From NCBI RefSeq assembly GCF_014925405.1, contig NZ_AQHJ01000026.1, positions 62,001-126,000 on the forward strand: a stretch of DNA of 64,000 bases. Reading direction: 5' to 3'. The notes beneath the pieces were generated by a model. It had not been told where the DNA came from, did no database searches, and worked only from the letters and a program-made list of their open reading frames with translations. The first letter of the stretch is position 1; the number at the start of each line of letters is the position of its first letter. The stretch comes from Pseudoalteromonas ulvae UL12 (GTDB lineage: Bacteria; Pseudomonadota; Gammaproteobacteria; Enterobacterales; Alteromonadaceae). Both the position numbers and the translations under genes were made by a program. Shown in pieces: positions 8,147 to 16,547 of this stretch.

Positions 8147-9442
8147 ATGGATCAACATCATTGGGCAGAACGTCGCGGCAAAGAAAACAAACAACGACCA
8201 GATGATCATCGTACCCCCTATCAAAAAGATCGTGCGCGAATTATCCATGCTGCCGCTTTTCGACGTTTACAAGCAAAAACTCAAATTATGGGGATAGGTG
8301 TGGACGATTTTTATCGTACCCGACTGACTCACTCTCTTGAAGTGGCCCAAATTGGCAGTGGTATACTGGGTCAATTACGTTCACAACAGCAATATAAAGC
8401 TATTTTGCCCTGCCGGAGTATGATTGAAACCCTCTGCCTTGCCCACGATATCGGTCACCCACCGTTTGGGCATGGCGGAGAAATTGCGCTCAATTATATG
8501 ATGCGCGACCATGGCGGGTTTGAGGGCAATGGTCAAACCTTACGAATTGTGGCAAAACTTGAGCCTTACACTGCAGGCTTTGGCATGAACCTCACTCGGC
8601 GCACACTCCTTGGTTTTATCAAATACCCACAAATAATCGATACTCTTTGGCGTAAACAACCTGCGATTAATGTCAATGATCCCTTTATCAATTCGGCTGA
8701 TTGGCGCCCAGCAAAAGGGTTATACCAAGCAGACGAAGATGTCTTTGAATGGCTTTTAGCGCCGCTGCCAAAACACGATGCGGCACTTTTACAAAGCCAC
8801 CAACCCTTTGATGAATTTCGTGAGCGAACTGTGTTCAAATCTCTCGATTGCTCAATTATGGAACTTGCAGATGATATCGCTTATGCCGTGCATGATCTTG
8901 AAGATGCCATCGCCACTGGTACTGTGACCTCGGCTCATTGGCATGAACTGGCCGTCAATGAACTTGAACAAATTGCCCATCCTTGGCTCAAAGCGAATTT
9001 AATGCGCATTAGTCAGCAACTTTTTTCATGCCAAGCTCCTGATCGCAAAGACGCCATCGGTGAATTAGTGAATCTATTTATCACTCAAGCGCATGTCAGT
9101 CAGCAAGATGAGCGCTTTCAATCGAGTTTACTCAGCTATCAAGTCGGACTAAGCGAACCACTAGCTGCGTTTTTAACCTATTTAAAGCGTTTTATATATC
9201 AAGCCGTCATTCGTAAACCTGAAATTCAACAAATCGAATTTAAAGGACAAAAGCTGATCATTGACCTATTCAGCGCCTTTGCGAGTGATCCAATGCGTCT
9301 GCTGCCAAGCAGTAGCCAAGCGAAATGGGCTGATGCGCAAGAAAAAAATGGAAAAGGGCATCGAGTTATTAGCGATTATATTTCGGGTATGACAGATGAA
9401 TATGCGTATAAAGTGCATCAGCGTTTATTTAGCGCACCCTAA
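8147..9442 (+). CDS. Deoxyguanosinetriphosphate triphosphohydrolase-like protein
   Basis: HD-domain dNTP triphosphohydrolase that removes tripolyphosphate from dGTP or other dNTPs. The start is ATG 8147 behind AGGAG; the frame is open upstream into the MITE but has no SD there. It has 431 aa. The metal ligands are visible: His62 in RLTHSLEV, His100-Asp101 in LAHDIGHPPFGHGGE, and a later Asp in MELADDIAYAVHDLEDA. It matches the shorter, non-E. coli type (about 430-450 aa) rather than the 505-aa E. coli Dgt, so substrate specificity is open. It reads away from the MITE, whose right end lies 48 bp upstream. Confidence 0.93.
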   Translation: MDQHHWAERRGKENKQRPDDHRTPYQKDRARIIHAAAFRRLQAKTQIMGIGVDDFYRTRLTHSLEVAQIGSGILGQLRSQQQYKAILPCRSMIETLCLAHDIGHPPFGHGGEIALNYMMRDHGGFEGNGQTLRIVAKLEPYTAGFGMNLTRRTLLGFIKYPQIIDTLWRKQPAINVNDPFINSADWRPAKGLYQADEDVFEWLLAPLPKHDAALLQSHQPFDEFRERTVFKSLDCSIMELADDIAYAVHDLEDAIATGTVTSAHWHELAVNELEQIAHPWLKANLMRISQQLFSCQAPDRKDAIGELVNLFITQAHVSQQDERFQSSLLSYQVGLSEPLAAFLTYLKRFIYQAVIRKPEIQQIEFKGQKLIIDLFSAFASDPMRLLPSSSQAKWADAQEKNGKGHRVISDYISGMTDEYAYKVHQRLFSAP

Positions 9443-9559
9443 GACACGTAGCGCTCAGAAGGTGTCACGAACCTGAATTTAGTAACCTGCTCTCTGGTTA
9501 ATAGATTTACTCACATCTGGATTTATTTTTCAGAGTTCTGGTTAACTTGGGGCTTATAT

Positions 9560-10504
9560 TTATTTATCTGTTGAACTTGTATTACTTGGCACCACATTGA
9601 CTGGTAATCCCGACATCAAGGTCACCTGCTTGGCAATATTGTGCGTCACTTCGGCGCGCAATTGAGGATCATTTTGCCCTTTGATAAGGGTGTCAAACGC
9701 TTGATGATAGTGCGGCGATTGGGCCGATATCGTTGAGTCAGACAAAGGGCTGTGGATCTCAACATAACGTGCATTGTTGGCTTCATAACTGATTTTTACA
9801 GGATGATCGATAATGCGCACGGGCGTGCCAATCGTAACCAACGAAAATAGCTCTTCTATATCCGCATCAAACAACCGTAAACACCCAGAACTGACACTCA
9901 TGCCGATGCCAAAACGTTGGTTACTACCGTGAATTAAATATTCGCTGCTACCTAACCTCATTGCAAACCGCCCTAATGGATTAGTAGACCCCGGCGGCAT
10001 AACATCTGGTAGTTGTATCCCTTGCTCGGTTAAATATCGCTGTTTTAATGATTCCGGCACTACCCAACTAGGATCCGTACGCTTTTCACTTATGGTAGAT
10101 GTTGAAACAGGAGTGCGCAGACCCGGCTGCCCCATGCCTATTGGGTACACATACACTTGCTGACCAGAGGGTTCAAAATAATAGAGCCTTAATTCAGGTA
10201 AGTTAACCACTATTCCTCGCTGTGGCACTTGGGGCAAAATCATTTGACTCGGAATTGTCACTACTGTGTCCGCTTTGACAAAAAGAGGATCAAGATCAGG
10301 ATTGGCTGCCATCAAGGCTAAAAAGCCAACATTGTATTGCTCAGCGATATTCTGAAAATAATCCCCATGTGTCGCACGATGAAAAATAGGATCGCCAATT
10401 AAGCGGCCATTGTCTGGAAGCGGATAAACGGTCGCGTGAGCTGGGAGTGCAAATAAAACAACACTACACCAGCGTAGTAAAAAATGAATTATTGACCTTC
10501 GCAC
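9560..10504 (-). CDS. Periplasmic L,D-transpeptidase (LysM + YkuD)
   Basis: This enzyme forms 3-3 cross-links or attaches lipoprotein to peptidoglycan. It starts at GTG 10504, two bases after the stop of the DsrE-like gene, so translation is probably coupled. It has 314 aa: signal peptide to about residue 24, LysM at about 42-86, and YkuD domain at about 97-233. The catalytic motif is HGSNQRFGIGMSVSSGCLR, with His192 and Cys208. The tail after 235 is unassigned. The domain order resembles E. coli ErfK/YbiS/YcfS/YnhG. Pairing with a DsrE-like periplasmic protein is unusual. Confidence 0.93.
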   Translation of the reverse strand: MRRSIIHFLLRWCSVVLFALPAHATVYPLPDNGRLIGDPIFHRATHGDYFQNIAEQYNVGFLALMAANPDLDPLFVKADTVVTIPSQMILPQVPQRGIVVNLPELRLYYFEPSGQQVYVYPIGMGQPGLRTPVSTSTISEKRTDPSWVVPESLKQRYLTEQGIQLPDVMPPGSTNPLGRFAMRLGSSEYLIHGSNQRFGIGMSVSSGCLRLFDADIEELFSLVTIGTPVRIIDHPVKISYEANNARYVEIHSPLSDSTISAQSPHYHQAFDTLIKGQNDPQLRAEVTHNIAKQVTLMSGLPVNVVPSNTSSTDK

Positions 10505-10506
10505 GA

Positions 10507-11040
10507 TTAAAATGGGTTAAATGTATAACCTTGTTGAGCTAAGACAGCATGTGCCGTCATAGCCGATAACGCCACCTCGACCCCATCAATTAAATCAGTC
10601 TGTTTAATATCTAAAAAAGCAGCTGATTGGCCACATAGATACACTTTTACATTATTGCTCAGTAATTGACTGATAAGCGGCGCACTCGGGTTAGGACGCT
10701 GATACTCTTTTTGAAAACCGCCATCATTGAGTAAATCATATCCCGCATCACCATGAACAACTAACGCTAGCTCAATGTTCTCAACGGGTACACCCGCACT
10801 TACATGCATGTTGATAAACCGCGCTAAACTATTGAAATAACGATTTTCTTTTTTCGTTCCCGATTGCTCACTGACATCAAACACCACTTTAAGTCGTGTC
10901 TGCGCACTGACCGGTATGGCCGAATCAACTTGGTAATGTTTACCAAAGGGCGTTATCACAGGGCCTGATTGCAGTTTAGCTGCTGTCGCCTCAGCAGAGC
11001 CTGTAACAATTAAGCTAATCAACAAGAATATATATTTCAC
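10507..11040 (-). CDS. Exported DsrE-like protein
   Basis: The start is GTG 11040 with AAAGGA six bases upstream; upstream in-frame codons lack an SD. The 177-aa product has a signal peptide (about 1-18) and then a DsrE/DsrF-like alpha/beta domain (PF02635-like): ARFINMHVSAGVP, LALVVHGDAGYDLL, and VYLCGQSA with the single conserved Cys136. Cytoplasmic DsrE proteins relay sulfur on this cysteine; for exported members the function is not established. It is the first gene of a two-gene operon with the L,D-transpeptidase, whose own catalytic residue is a cysteine. A thiol-related partnership is only inference. Confidence 0.8.
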   Translation of the reverse strand: MKYIFLLISLIVTGSAEATAAKLQSGPVITPFGKHYQVDSAIPVSAQTRLKVVFDVSEQSGTKKENRYFNSLARFINMHVSAGVPVENIELALVVHGDAGYDLLNDGGFQKEYQRPNPSAPLISQLLSNNVKVYLCGQSAAFLDIKQTDLIDGVEVALSAMTAHAVLAQQGYTFNPF

Positions 11041-11180
11041 GGGGGTTCCTTTAAAACAGTTAATCATCTGAGGATAAACAAGTTTATTGTTTTTGACGAA
11101 TAAAAACTTCTTATTTAAAAGAGCTATGTTTTTTATCAAAAAAAGAGGCACATGGCCTCTAATTTAGTATCTTGTCGATG

Positions 11181-11495
11181 TTACTCGAAATACGAGCAAC
11201 AATAATCAGTGATCGTATGCACTTTGACTTTGAAGGTTTGGTGAGCAGCAATTTCGAACAATTCACCCGCACGAATTGCTTGCCATTGGGTCTGCTCTGG
11301 TAGTAATACCTCTAGCTGCCCTTGAGTAATTTCCATGACTTCAGCTAATGAAGTGGCAAATTCATACTCACCTGGCTGCATAATTCCCAGTGTTTTTCTG
11401 CTGCCATCTTTAAATGTCACTGTACGGCTCGTCACTTGACCATCAAAATACACATTAGCCACCTTACCTACTGTGACACATTCAAACTGTTCCAT
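11181..11495 (-). CDS. ppnP: Pyrimidine/purine nucleoside phosphorylase
   Basis: Small cupin-fold phosphorylase (YaiE, formerly DUF1255) that splits nucleosides to base and ribose-1-phosphate. It has 104 aa against 94 in E. coli, with the shared blocks LGIMQPGEYEF, EVMEITQGQLEVLLP and WQAIRAGELFEI. The N terminus is a little longer than in E. coli. It is a single gene, 141 bp upstream of the DsrE-like start and reading the same way. Confidence 0.92.
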   Translation of the reverse strand: MEQFECVTVGKVANVYFDGQVTSRTVTFKDGSRKTLGIMQPGEYEFATSLAEVMEITQGQLEVLLPEQTQWQAIRAGELFEIAAHQTFKVKVHTITDYCCSYFE

Positions 11496-11575
11496 CTCTT
11501 TTCCTCATTCTCAATGTAAAAAGAACAGCTTACCATAGTCTATAAACAGGTTAATATTGAGACTAAGGTCTATGT

Positions 11576-12688
11576 TTAGGCTGACAATTTGTATGATAAA
11601 TGCTGGAAAAAGCGCAATATCAATGCATCACGCTCAGGCTCTAAACCAAGTGAGACGCTTAACTCTTTAATCATCATCGTGAGTTGATTTACAAATTTAC
11701 CGTAGCCGTTACGCTGTAAATCTTGATCTGTGGCAATAAATACCAAACTTAGGCTATCTACTAATTGAGCTTCATCCACAAAAATAAGTGGCTGATATGC
11801 CTGCACCGCATCCATACCAATATCTAATAACTCTCGTCGAGCCGACTCTGCATGCTGAGTCGTTGCTCGAATTAATGGAATTTGGCCATTGGCGACAAGC
11901 ACCCAATGAGACAACTCATATTGGCGGCATAATCGGGTTACTTGTGTGATAACCGACTGATAAAAATCCCGATAGCGAATATGCTCATCAAACTCTTGAT
12001 GAATTTTTTGGCGCATCGTCAAGTTAACGGGAATATTTGTGATCGCGTATGTCAGGTTTTGACTGTGCGGGCTAATTTCCAGTCCCTGCTCTTGATAGCG
12101 ATAGCTAAGCTGCCTCAAACCATGGGTTTTAGTTTGTTTATGACCCCGTTTATGGGCATATAAATCATAAGTTAAGTGCTGATGATCTTTGACTTTAATC
12201 TGGTTTAGCGGCACATTCATTAACAAAGCAAACTCCGCCATTAACGCCATCACTTGCTGATGAAATAAGTACGCAGTCTCTCGCAATTGCTCGCCACTGG
12301 CTAAAAACAACAAATCAATTTTATCGACCGTTTGCGCTTCATTAACAAATAAATGATGGCCTGTATGCATCGCTGGGTGATAAAAAAAGATAATTTGTTC
12401 ATCTGTTTCAATATGTTGCTGCTCTTCACCATAACGAACTCTGGCTAACTTACCATTGGCGATAATATGCGTATTATGTAATTCATAACGTTGGCATAAC
12501 GCAAAAAATTGTTCGCTAAACTGACGGTAATTATCAGCGAACCGAGGATCCGTTGTTGCCAGTGCTACATGTTCAGGTCGAAATGAAACCAGTAAATAAT
12601 GATTATCGCGAGCATTACCAGGTACATACACTTTATTCGCACTACTGCGTTTATGTATAATTGATGGTCGTTTTTTTAATTGTAACAT
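11576..12688 (-). CDS. Unknown protein with two tandem copies of one ~150-residue domain
   Basis: I recognise no family for this 370-aa soluble protein. Its two halves are clearly homologous: RYELHNTHIIANGKLARVR and LFVNEAQTVDKIDLLFLASG (about residues 65-135) match QYELSHWVLVANGQIPLIR and IFVDEAQLVDSLSLVFIATD (about 245-320). Both halves end in a helix and then HLTYDL or HLSYKL. There is no signal peptide and no membrane segment. The N-terminal 20 residues are basic (KKRPSIIHKRSS). SD GGAGAG precedes the ATG. The alternating strand-helix pattern suggests an alpha/beta domain repeated in one chain. It stands alone; the 640-bp gap upstream belongs to it and the next gene. Confidence 0.75.
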   Translation of the reverse strand: MLQLKKRPSIIHKRSSANKVYVPGNARDNHYLLVSFRPEHVALATTDPRFADNYRQFSEQFFALCQRYELHNTHIIANGKLARVRYGEEQQHIETDEQIIFFYHPAMHTGHHLFVNEAQTVDKIDLLFLASGEQLRETAYLFHQQVMALMAEFALLMNVPLNQIKVKDHQHLTYDLYAHKRGHKQTKTHGLRQLSYRYQEQGLEISPHSQNLTYAITNIPVNLTMRQKIHQEFDEHIRYRDFYQSVITQVTRLCRQYELSHWVLVANGQIPLIRATTQHAESARRELLDIGMDAVQAYQPLIFVDEAQLVDSLSLVFIATDQDLQRNGYGKFVNQLTMMIKELSVSLGLEPERDALILRFFQHLSYKLSA

Positions 12689-13328
12689 GGTCTCTCCTTT
12701 GCTTTATGCGCAAAAGGTACTCTGAATCAATGGCAATTTTTTGACTTTAATGAGTCAATCTCATGACAAAAAACAAAAAGGGAACAAGCCTAATTTCCTT
12801 TCCTAAACACCGCACGAAACAAATGCTCAACACTATTGAGTATATTGAAATAAAAATGTGAAACGACCAGCCAACCTCACTCACACTGCAAAACTGACAA
12901 AATACTGGCTTTATTATCTAAAGGCTCTATAAAACCAAAGAGTTGGCGTATGCTTCAATATAGGAAGAGTGATGGATACCATTTAGAAACTTAACTATAA
13001 ACAGCGAGTTATATAAACTAACAAACGCAATAAAATGTGGACAACAAAACTATTGAACTAATTGTATTAATAGGGCTATTTCCTTCCTTGATCCCTAGGA
13101 GAAATTAGCGTAATTTAGCCAATGTCCCAATTATGACATTTGTATGTTAATTGTTGATTTTTTGTTCACACTTAATGCTGAGCCCTATTTTCTAAGAATA
13201 CGTGTCTTCTCTAGGTTTTGTGGCATTTGTGTATAAAAAGAAACAACTTATCAATTGAAATAATACAAATACTTTAGCTACAACTTTTCCTATAAATGGT
13301 AAATTATCTACTTACGTAGAGGAAAAAA
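12689..13328. other. 640-bp AT-rich intergenic region between divergent genes
   Basis: No open frame with an SD and no repeat was found here. It must hold the promoters of the duplicated-domain protein (minus) and the KfrA-like protein (plus). A short dyad CTACTTACGTAG ends just before the SD (AGAGGAAA) of the plus-strand gene. Confidence 0.5.
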
Positions 13329-14936
13329 ATGACAACAAATTACCAAGATATAAAAAAAATCTGTGATGAACTTTTGATTGCAGGTAAAAAAGTCACCGCC
13401 GCCAAAATTCTCGCTCAGTCTTCAGGCCCGCAAGCTAAAATTTTAGGCTTTTATCAGCAATGGCGTCAGGAATTACACGAACACTCAAAAGCCAATGCCG
13501 AGCCTGCAGGCTTGAGCAAAGATTTTTTAGAATCGTTTAAAAATGAAGTCGAACGCTACGCAAAAGCGCTAAATCATGATCAAGACACCCAGTTAGAGCA
13601 AGCCTTAGAAGTCGAGAACTTATCGTTAAGAAGCCTAGACGAAGCCGAAACTGAATTAACCGAGTTACGTCAATCAGTTAAAGAACTCTCAGAGCAAGTT
13701 AAAGAAGACAAAGTAAACTTTGACAATACCCTTCACGATCTTGAACAAAAAAATCAGCAGCAAGTCACTGAGCTTAAAAACCATTACGAAAAACAAATTT
13801 TAGCGCTCAATCACGATGCTCAAAAAAATCTGTCTGAAATAAAAGACAGCTACGAAGAAAAACTATCTAATTTAAGTAACTCAACAGCGGCAGAACTATC
13901 TGAGTTAAAACAAGGGTATGAATCACTCATTAGTGAGTTAACCGATAACCGTAATCAAACCATTGCTGAATTAAAACAAAATTACGACAAACACATTACT
14001 GATCTGACCCAGTCAAACGAAAAACTAGTCAGTGAATTAACAGCGAAGCATCAAAGTGTATTGACCAATACCCAAGAGCAAAGTGAAAAACGAGTCAGCG
14101 AACTCAAAAATGAGTTTGAAAGTAAGCTCGCGACCCTTGCCACCGATAGCAATTCAAAAATTAAGTCTTTGGTTGATGGCCGAGATGAACAAATTGCAAA
14201 AGCAACCGCTGATGCAATTGCAAAAACCCAGTCTTTAACCGAGCAATTAACCAAAAAAGCAGACATTATTGCGTCCCTTCAAGGCGAAGTCGAAGCATTC
14301 ACCTCAGAAGTCAGCAAATTAAAGCAGCAGCTTAAAGACAGTGAAGCACAGTTTGAACAACACGGTAGTGAGCTTGAAGATTCGACCTTAGCAATTAAGC
14401 AGCTTAAACAAAACTTACAAGCCGCAGAGCAAAATATTGAAGAGCTGAAAAAACAAAATGTAGAAGCTAAACGAATCAATGAAAGCCAGCAAGAAACCTT
14501 CAATAGCCAAAAGACAGAAGTCGAGCAAGCGCGCGAAGAAGTGCTGTCTTCTCAACAAATGATGACCGAACTTAGAAATGAAAATATCCAGTTGTCAAAG
14601 CAAATGAATTTCATTAAAAACAGTTCGACTTCAACGATTGAGCGTCTCACTACCAACTCAGAACAAGCAATTGCTAAAATAAAAGAACTCGAAAGCGCAT
14701 TAATTAATGAACAAACAGAGGCCAAAAAAGCAGTTTCTGAAAACAAACGAATTTCTGAGCAACTTGATTTTATTAAGCAAAACTCAACCAACACGTTTGA
14801 GCGCCTGACAAATAGTGCCGAACAAGCACAATCTAAAGCGCGTCAGCTCGAGGATGAACTTAAACAAGTGCAAAGTTTGAATGAACAACTCAAATCTGAA
14901 AATGCTAAACTCAGTAATCAAAAACAATTTGCATAA
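13329..14936 (+). CDS. KfrA-like DNA-binding coiled-coil protein
   Basis: 535 aa. Residues about 4-50 resemble the KfrA N-terminal helical DNA-binding domain (PF11740): an IKKICDELL helix, a GKKVTAAKIL segment, a GP turn, and FYQQWRQEL. The remaining 450 residues are almost continuous heptad coiled coil rich in E, K, Q and S. Inside it SELK/AELK-type blocks recur, and near the C terminus a 41-residue unit is duplicated (NFIKNSSTSTIERL and DFIKQNSTNTFERL). KfrA proteins are plasmid accessory partition or regulatory proteins that form filaments, and this copy is in a chromosomal context. SD AGAGGAAA precedes the ATG. A strong stem-loop follows the gene. The DNA-binding assignment is by pattern only. 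Confidence 0.75.
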   Translation: MTTNYQDIKKICDELLIAGKKVTAAKILAQSSGPQAKILGFYQQWRQELHEHSKANAEPAGLSKDFLESFKNEVERYAKALNHDQDTQLEQALEVENLSLRSLDEAETELTELRQSVKELSEQVKEDKVNFDNTLHDLEQKNQQQVTELKNHYEKQILALNHDAQKNLSEIKDSYEEKLSNLSNSTAAELSELKQGYESLISELTDNRNQTIAELKQNYDKHITDLTQSNEKLVSELTAKHQSVLTNTQEQSEKRVSELKNEFESKLATLATDSNSKIKSLVDGRDEQIAKATADAIAKTQSLTEQLTKKADIIASLQGEVEAFTSEVSKLKQQLKDSEAQFEQHGSELEDSTLAIKQLKQNLQAAEQNIEELKKQNVEAKRINESQQETFNSQKTEVEQAREEVLSSQQMMTELRNENIQLSKQMNFIKNSSTSTIERLTTNSEQAIAKIKELESALINEQTEAKKAVSENKRISEQLDFIKQNSTNTFERLTNSAEQAQSKARQLEDELKQVQSLNEQLKSENAKLSNQKQFA

Positions 14937-14950
14937 TTATACATAGTCAT

Positions 14951-14976
14951 AATAGGCCTCATTACTGAGGCCTATT
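14951..14976 (+). terminator. Stem-loop after the KfrA-like gene
   Basis: AATAGGCCTCA and TGAGGCCTATT form an 11-bp stem with a TTAC loop, 14 bp after the stop. The following T run is short. The remaining 250 bp before the next gene hold no other feature I can name. Confidence 0.65.
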
Positions 14977-15232
14977 TCACCACACTCCCCTTTAAAAAAG
15001 ACACAACCAACAAGCCTAACTGCCTGATTAAAAAGCTTTTAAGTTATTTTAATGTAAGTTTTAATTCCACGTTCTGCTACTGAAATATATCTGTAACAAA
15101 TCTACTGTTTAATGCCGCACAACGCAGAATGAGTGCTGTTTTTGCACTGATTCATTTTTACCTTTGCAGGATGCAATCACACTTAAACAAGCCAGGCAGA
15201 AATGATGTTTGCTGTGGCTGAGACACTTTATA

Positions 15233-16366
15233 ATGCATACACAACCTCGTTTACCGCAAAAAATCTTTAATTGGTTTTGCGTGGCTTTTCTTGTTTATTT
15301 GATGCTTGTCGCTGTGGGTACTGTCAGCAGTGGTTTTAAGCTGTTCTCGGGTGGTTCCGAAGGCGCTAAAGAGATTTTTGCGTTCGCAACGAATCCGTTT
15401 GTCGCGTTATTAATGGGTGCATTAGCCACTGCCTTAGTACAATCCTCATCAACCGTGACTTCGGTGATCGTCGGCTTAGTCGCAGGCGGCTTACCGTTAA
15501 ACATTGCCATCCCGATGATTATGGGGGCTAACATTGGCACAACCATCACAAATACCATTGTCTCGTTTGGTCATGTCAGAGAAAAAGCCGAGTTTAGACG
15601 AGCCTTTAGTGCATCAACCGTTCATGACTTTTTTAATCTACTCGCAGTCATTATTTTCTTACCCCTTGAATTGGCTTTTGGCTTTTTAGAAAAAATAGCC
15701 ACTAGTTTATCGCAGCTGTTTATCTCTGATGCCAACCTATCGCTTAAAAGCATGAACTTTATGAAAGCGATGATCAGCCCAAGTGTTGATTTCTTCAAAT
15801 CTGTGCTTGGTTTCTTAGATGGAAAAAGCTTAGGCATTGCACTGGTTATTTTAGGGATTGGATTAATTTTAGTCTCTGTCACTGGGCTCGGTAAAATCTT
15901 AAAGCAAGTGATGGTAGGTAAAGCGAAAGGTATTTTACACAGTGCCATCGGTAAAGGCCCTGTCGCAGGGATCACCTCAGGTGCGATGGTGACAGTTATG
16001 GTGCAATCTTCCTCCACCACGACAAGCTTAATGATCCCTTTAGCAGGCAGTGGCATGTTCTCAACTAAACAAATTTACCCGTTTACGTTAGGAGCGAATA
16101 TTGGCACCACCATTACAGCTTTACTTGCTGCAACCGCAATTTCGGGTCCAACTGCTGCTGTGGCACTGACGATTGCGTTGGTTCATGTATTATTTAATGT
16201 GCTTGCTGTGGCGATTATTTACGGTATTCCAATGCTTCGTGATTTACCGTTAAAAGCGGCAGACCGCTTAGCTATCATTGGCGCAGAAAACAAACTGATG
16301 GCACTTAGTTATGTATTGGGTGTGTTCTTTGTTTTCCCAAGTTTAATTGTTTTTGCGATGCGCTAG
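15233..16366 (+). CDS. Na+/Pi cotransporter family protein
   Basis: Inner-membrane sodium:phosphate symporter (PF02690, NptA/SLC34-like). I use ATG 15233; a TTG 24 bases upstream is in frame but less likely. It has 377 aa. The inverted-repeat architecture is plain: QSSST occurs twice (VQSSSTVTSVIVGL and VQSSSTTTSLMIPL), and each is followed by a GANIGTTIT segment. About eight hydrophobic helices are visible. It has no C-terminal PhoU domain, unlike longer members. A good terminator follows at 16399. Phosphate as substrate follows from the family, not from context. Confidence 0.9.
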   Translation: MHTQPRLPQKIFNWFCVAFLVYLMLVAVGTVSSGFKLFSGGSEGAKEIFAFATNPFVALLMGALATALVQSSSTVTSVIVGLVAGGLPLNIAIPMIMGANIGTTITNTIVSFGHVREKAEFRRAFSASTVHDFFNLLAVIIFLPLELAFGFLEKIATSLSQLFISDANLSLKSMNFMKAMISPSVDFFKSVLGFLDGKSLGIALVILGIGLILVSVTGLGKILKQVMVGKAKGILHSAIGKGPVAGITSGAMVTVMVQSSSTTTSLMIPLAGSGMFSTKQIYPFTLGANIGTTITALLAATAISGPTAAVALTIALVHVLFNVLAVAIIYGIPMLRDLPLKAADRLAIIGAENKLMALSYVLGVFFVFPSLIVFAMR

Positions 16367-16398
16367 ACAACTTAAAGCCTTAATCTCCCTATTTGATT

Positions 16399-16423
16399 GG
16401 GCTGCCTTAGGCGGCCCTTTTTT
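16399..16423 (+). terminator. Rho-independent terminator
   Basis: GGGCTGCC/GGCGGCCC stem with a TTA loop followed by six T, 33 bp after the transporter stop. Confidence 0.9.
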
Positions 16424-16547
16424 GTTATTGAATCGTTATCTCATCCTACAAAAAAGCATTTAATCGTTAAAAAATTGCTTCATGATACATTTGCGCCTAA
16501 TTTAATTCACAATTTCTGTTTTAAAATCACATTGTTCTGGACTCTTC

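Noticed and set aside
13329..14936. Second SMC or myosin-like ATPase
   Set aside because: The coiled coil is long, but there is no Walker A or B. The N-terminal module fits KfrA instead.
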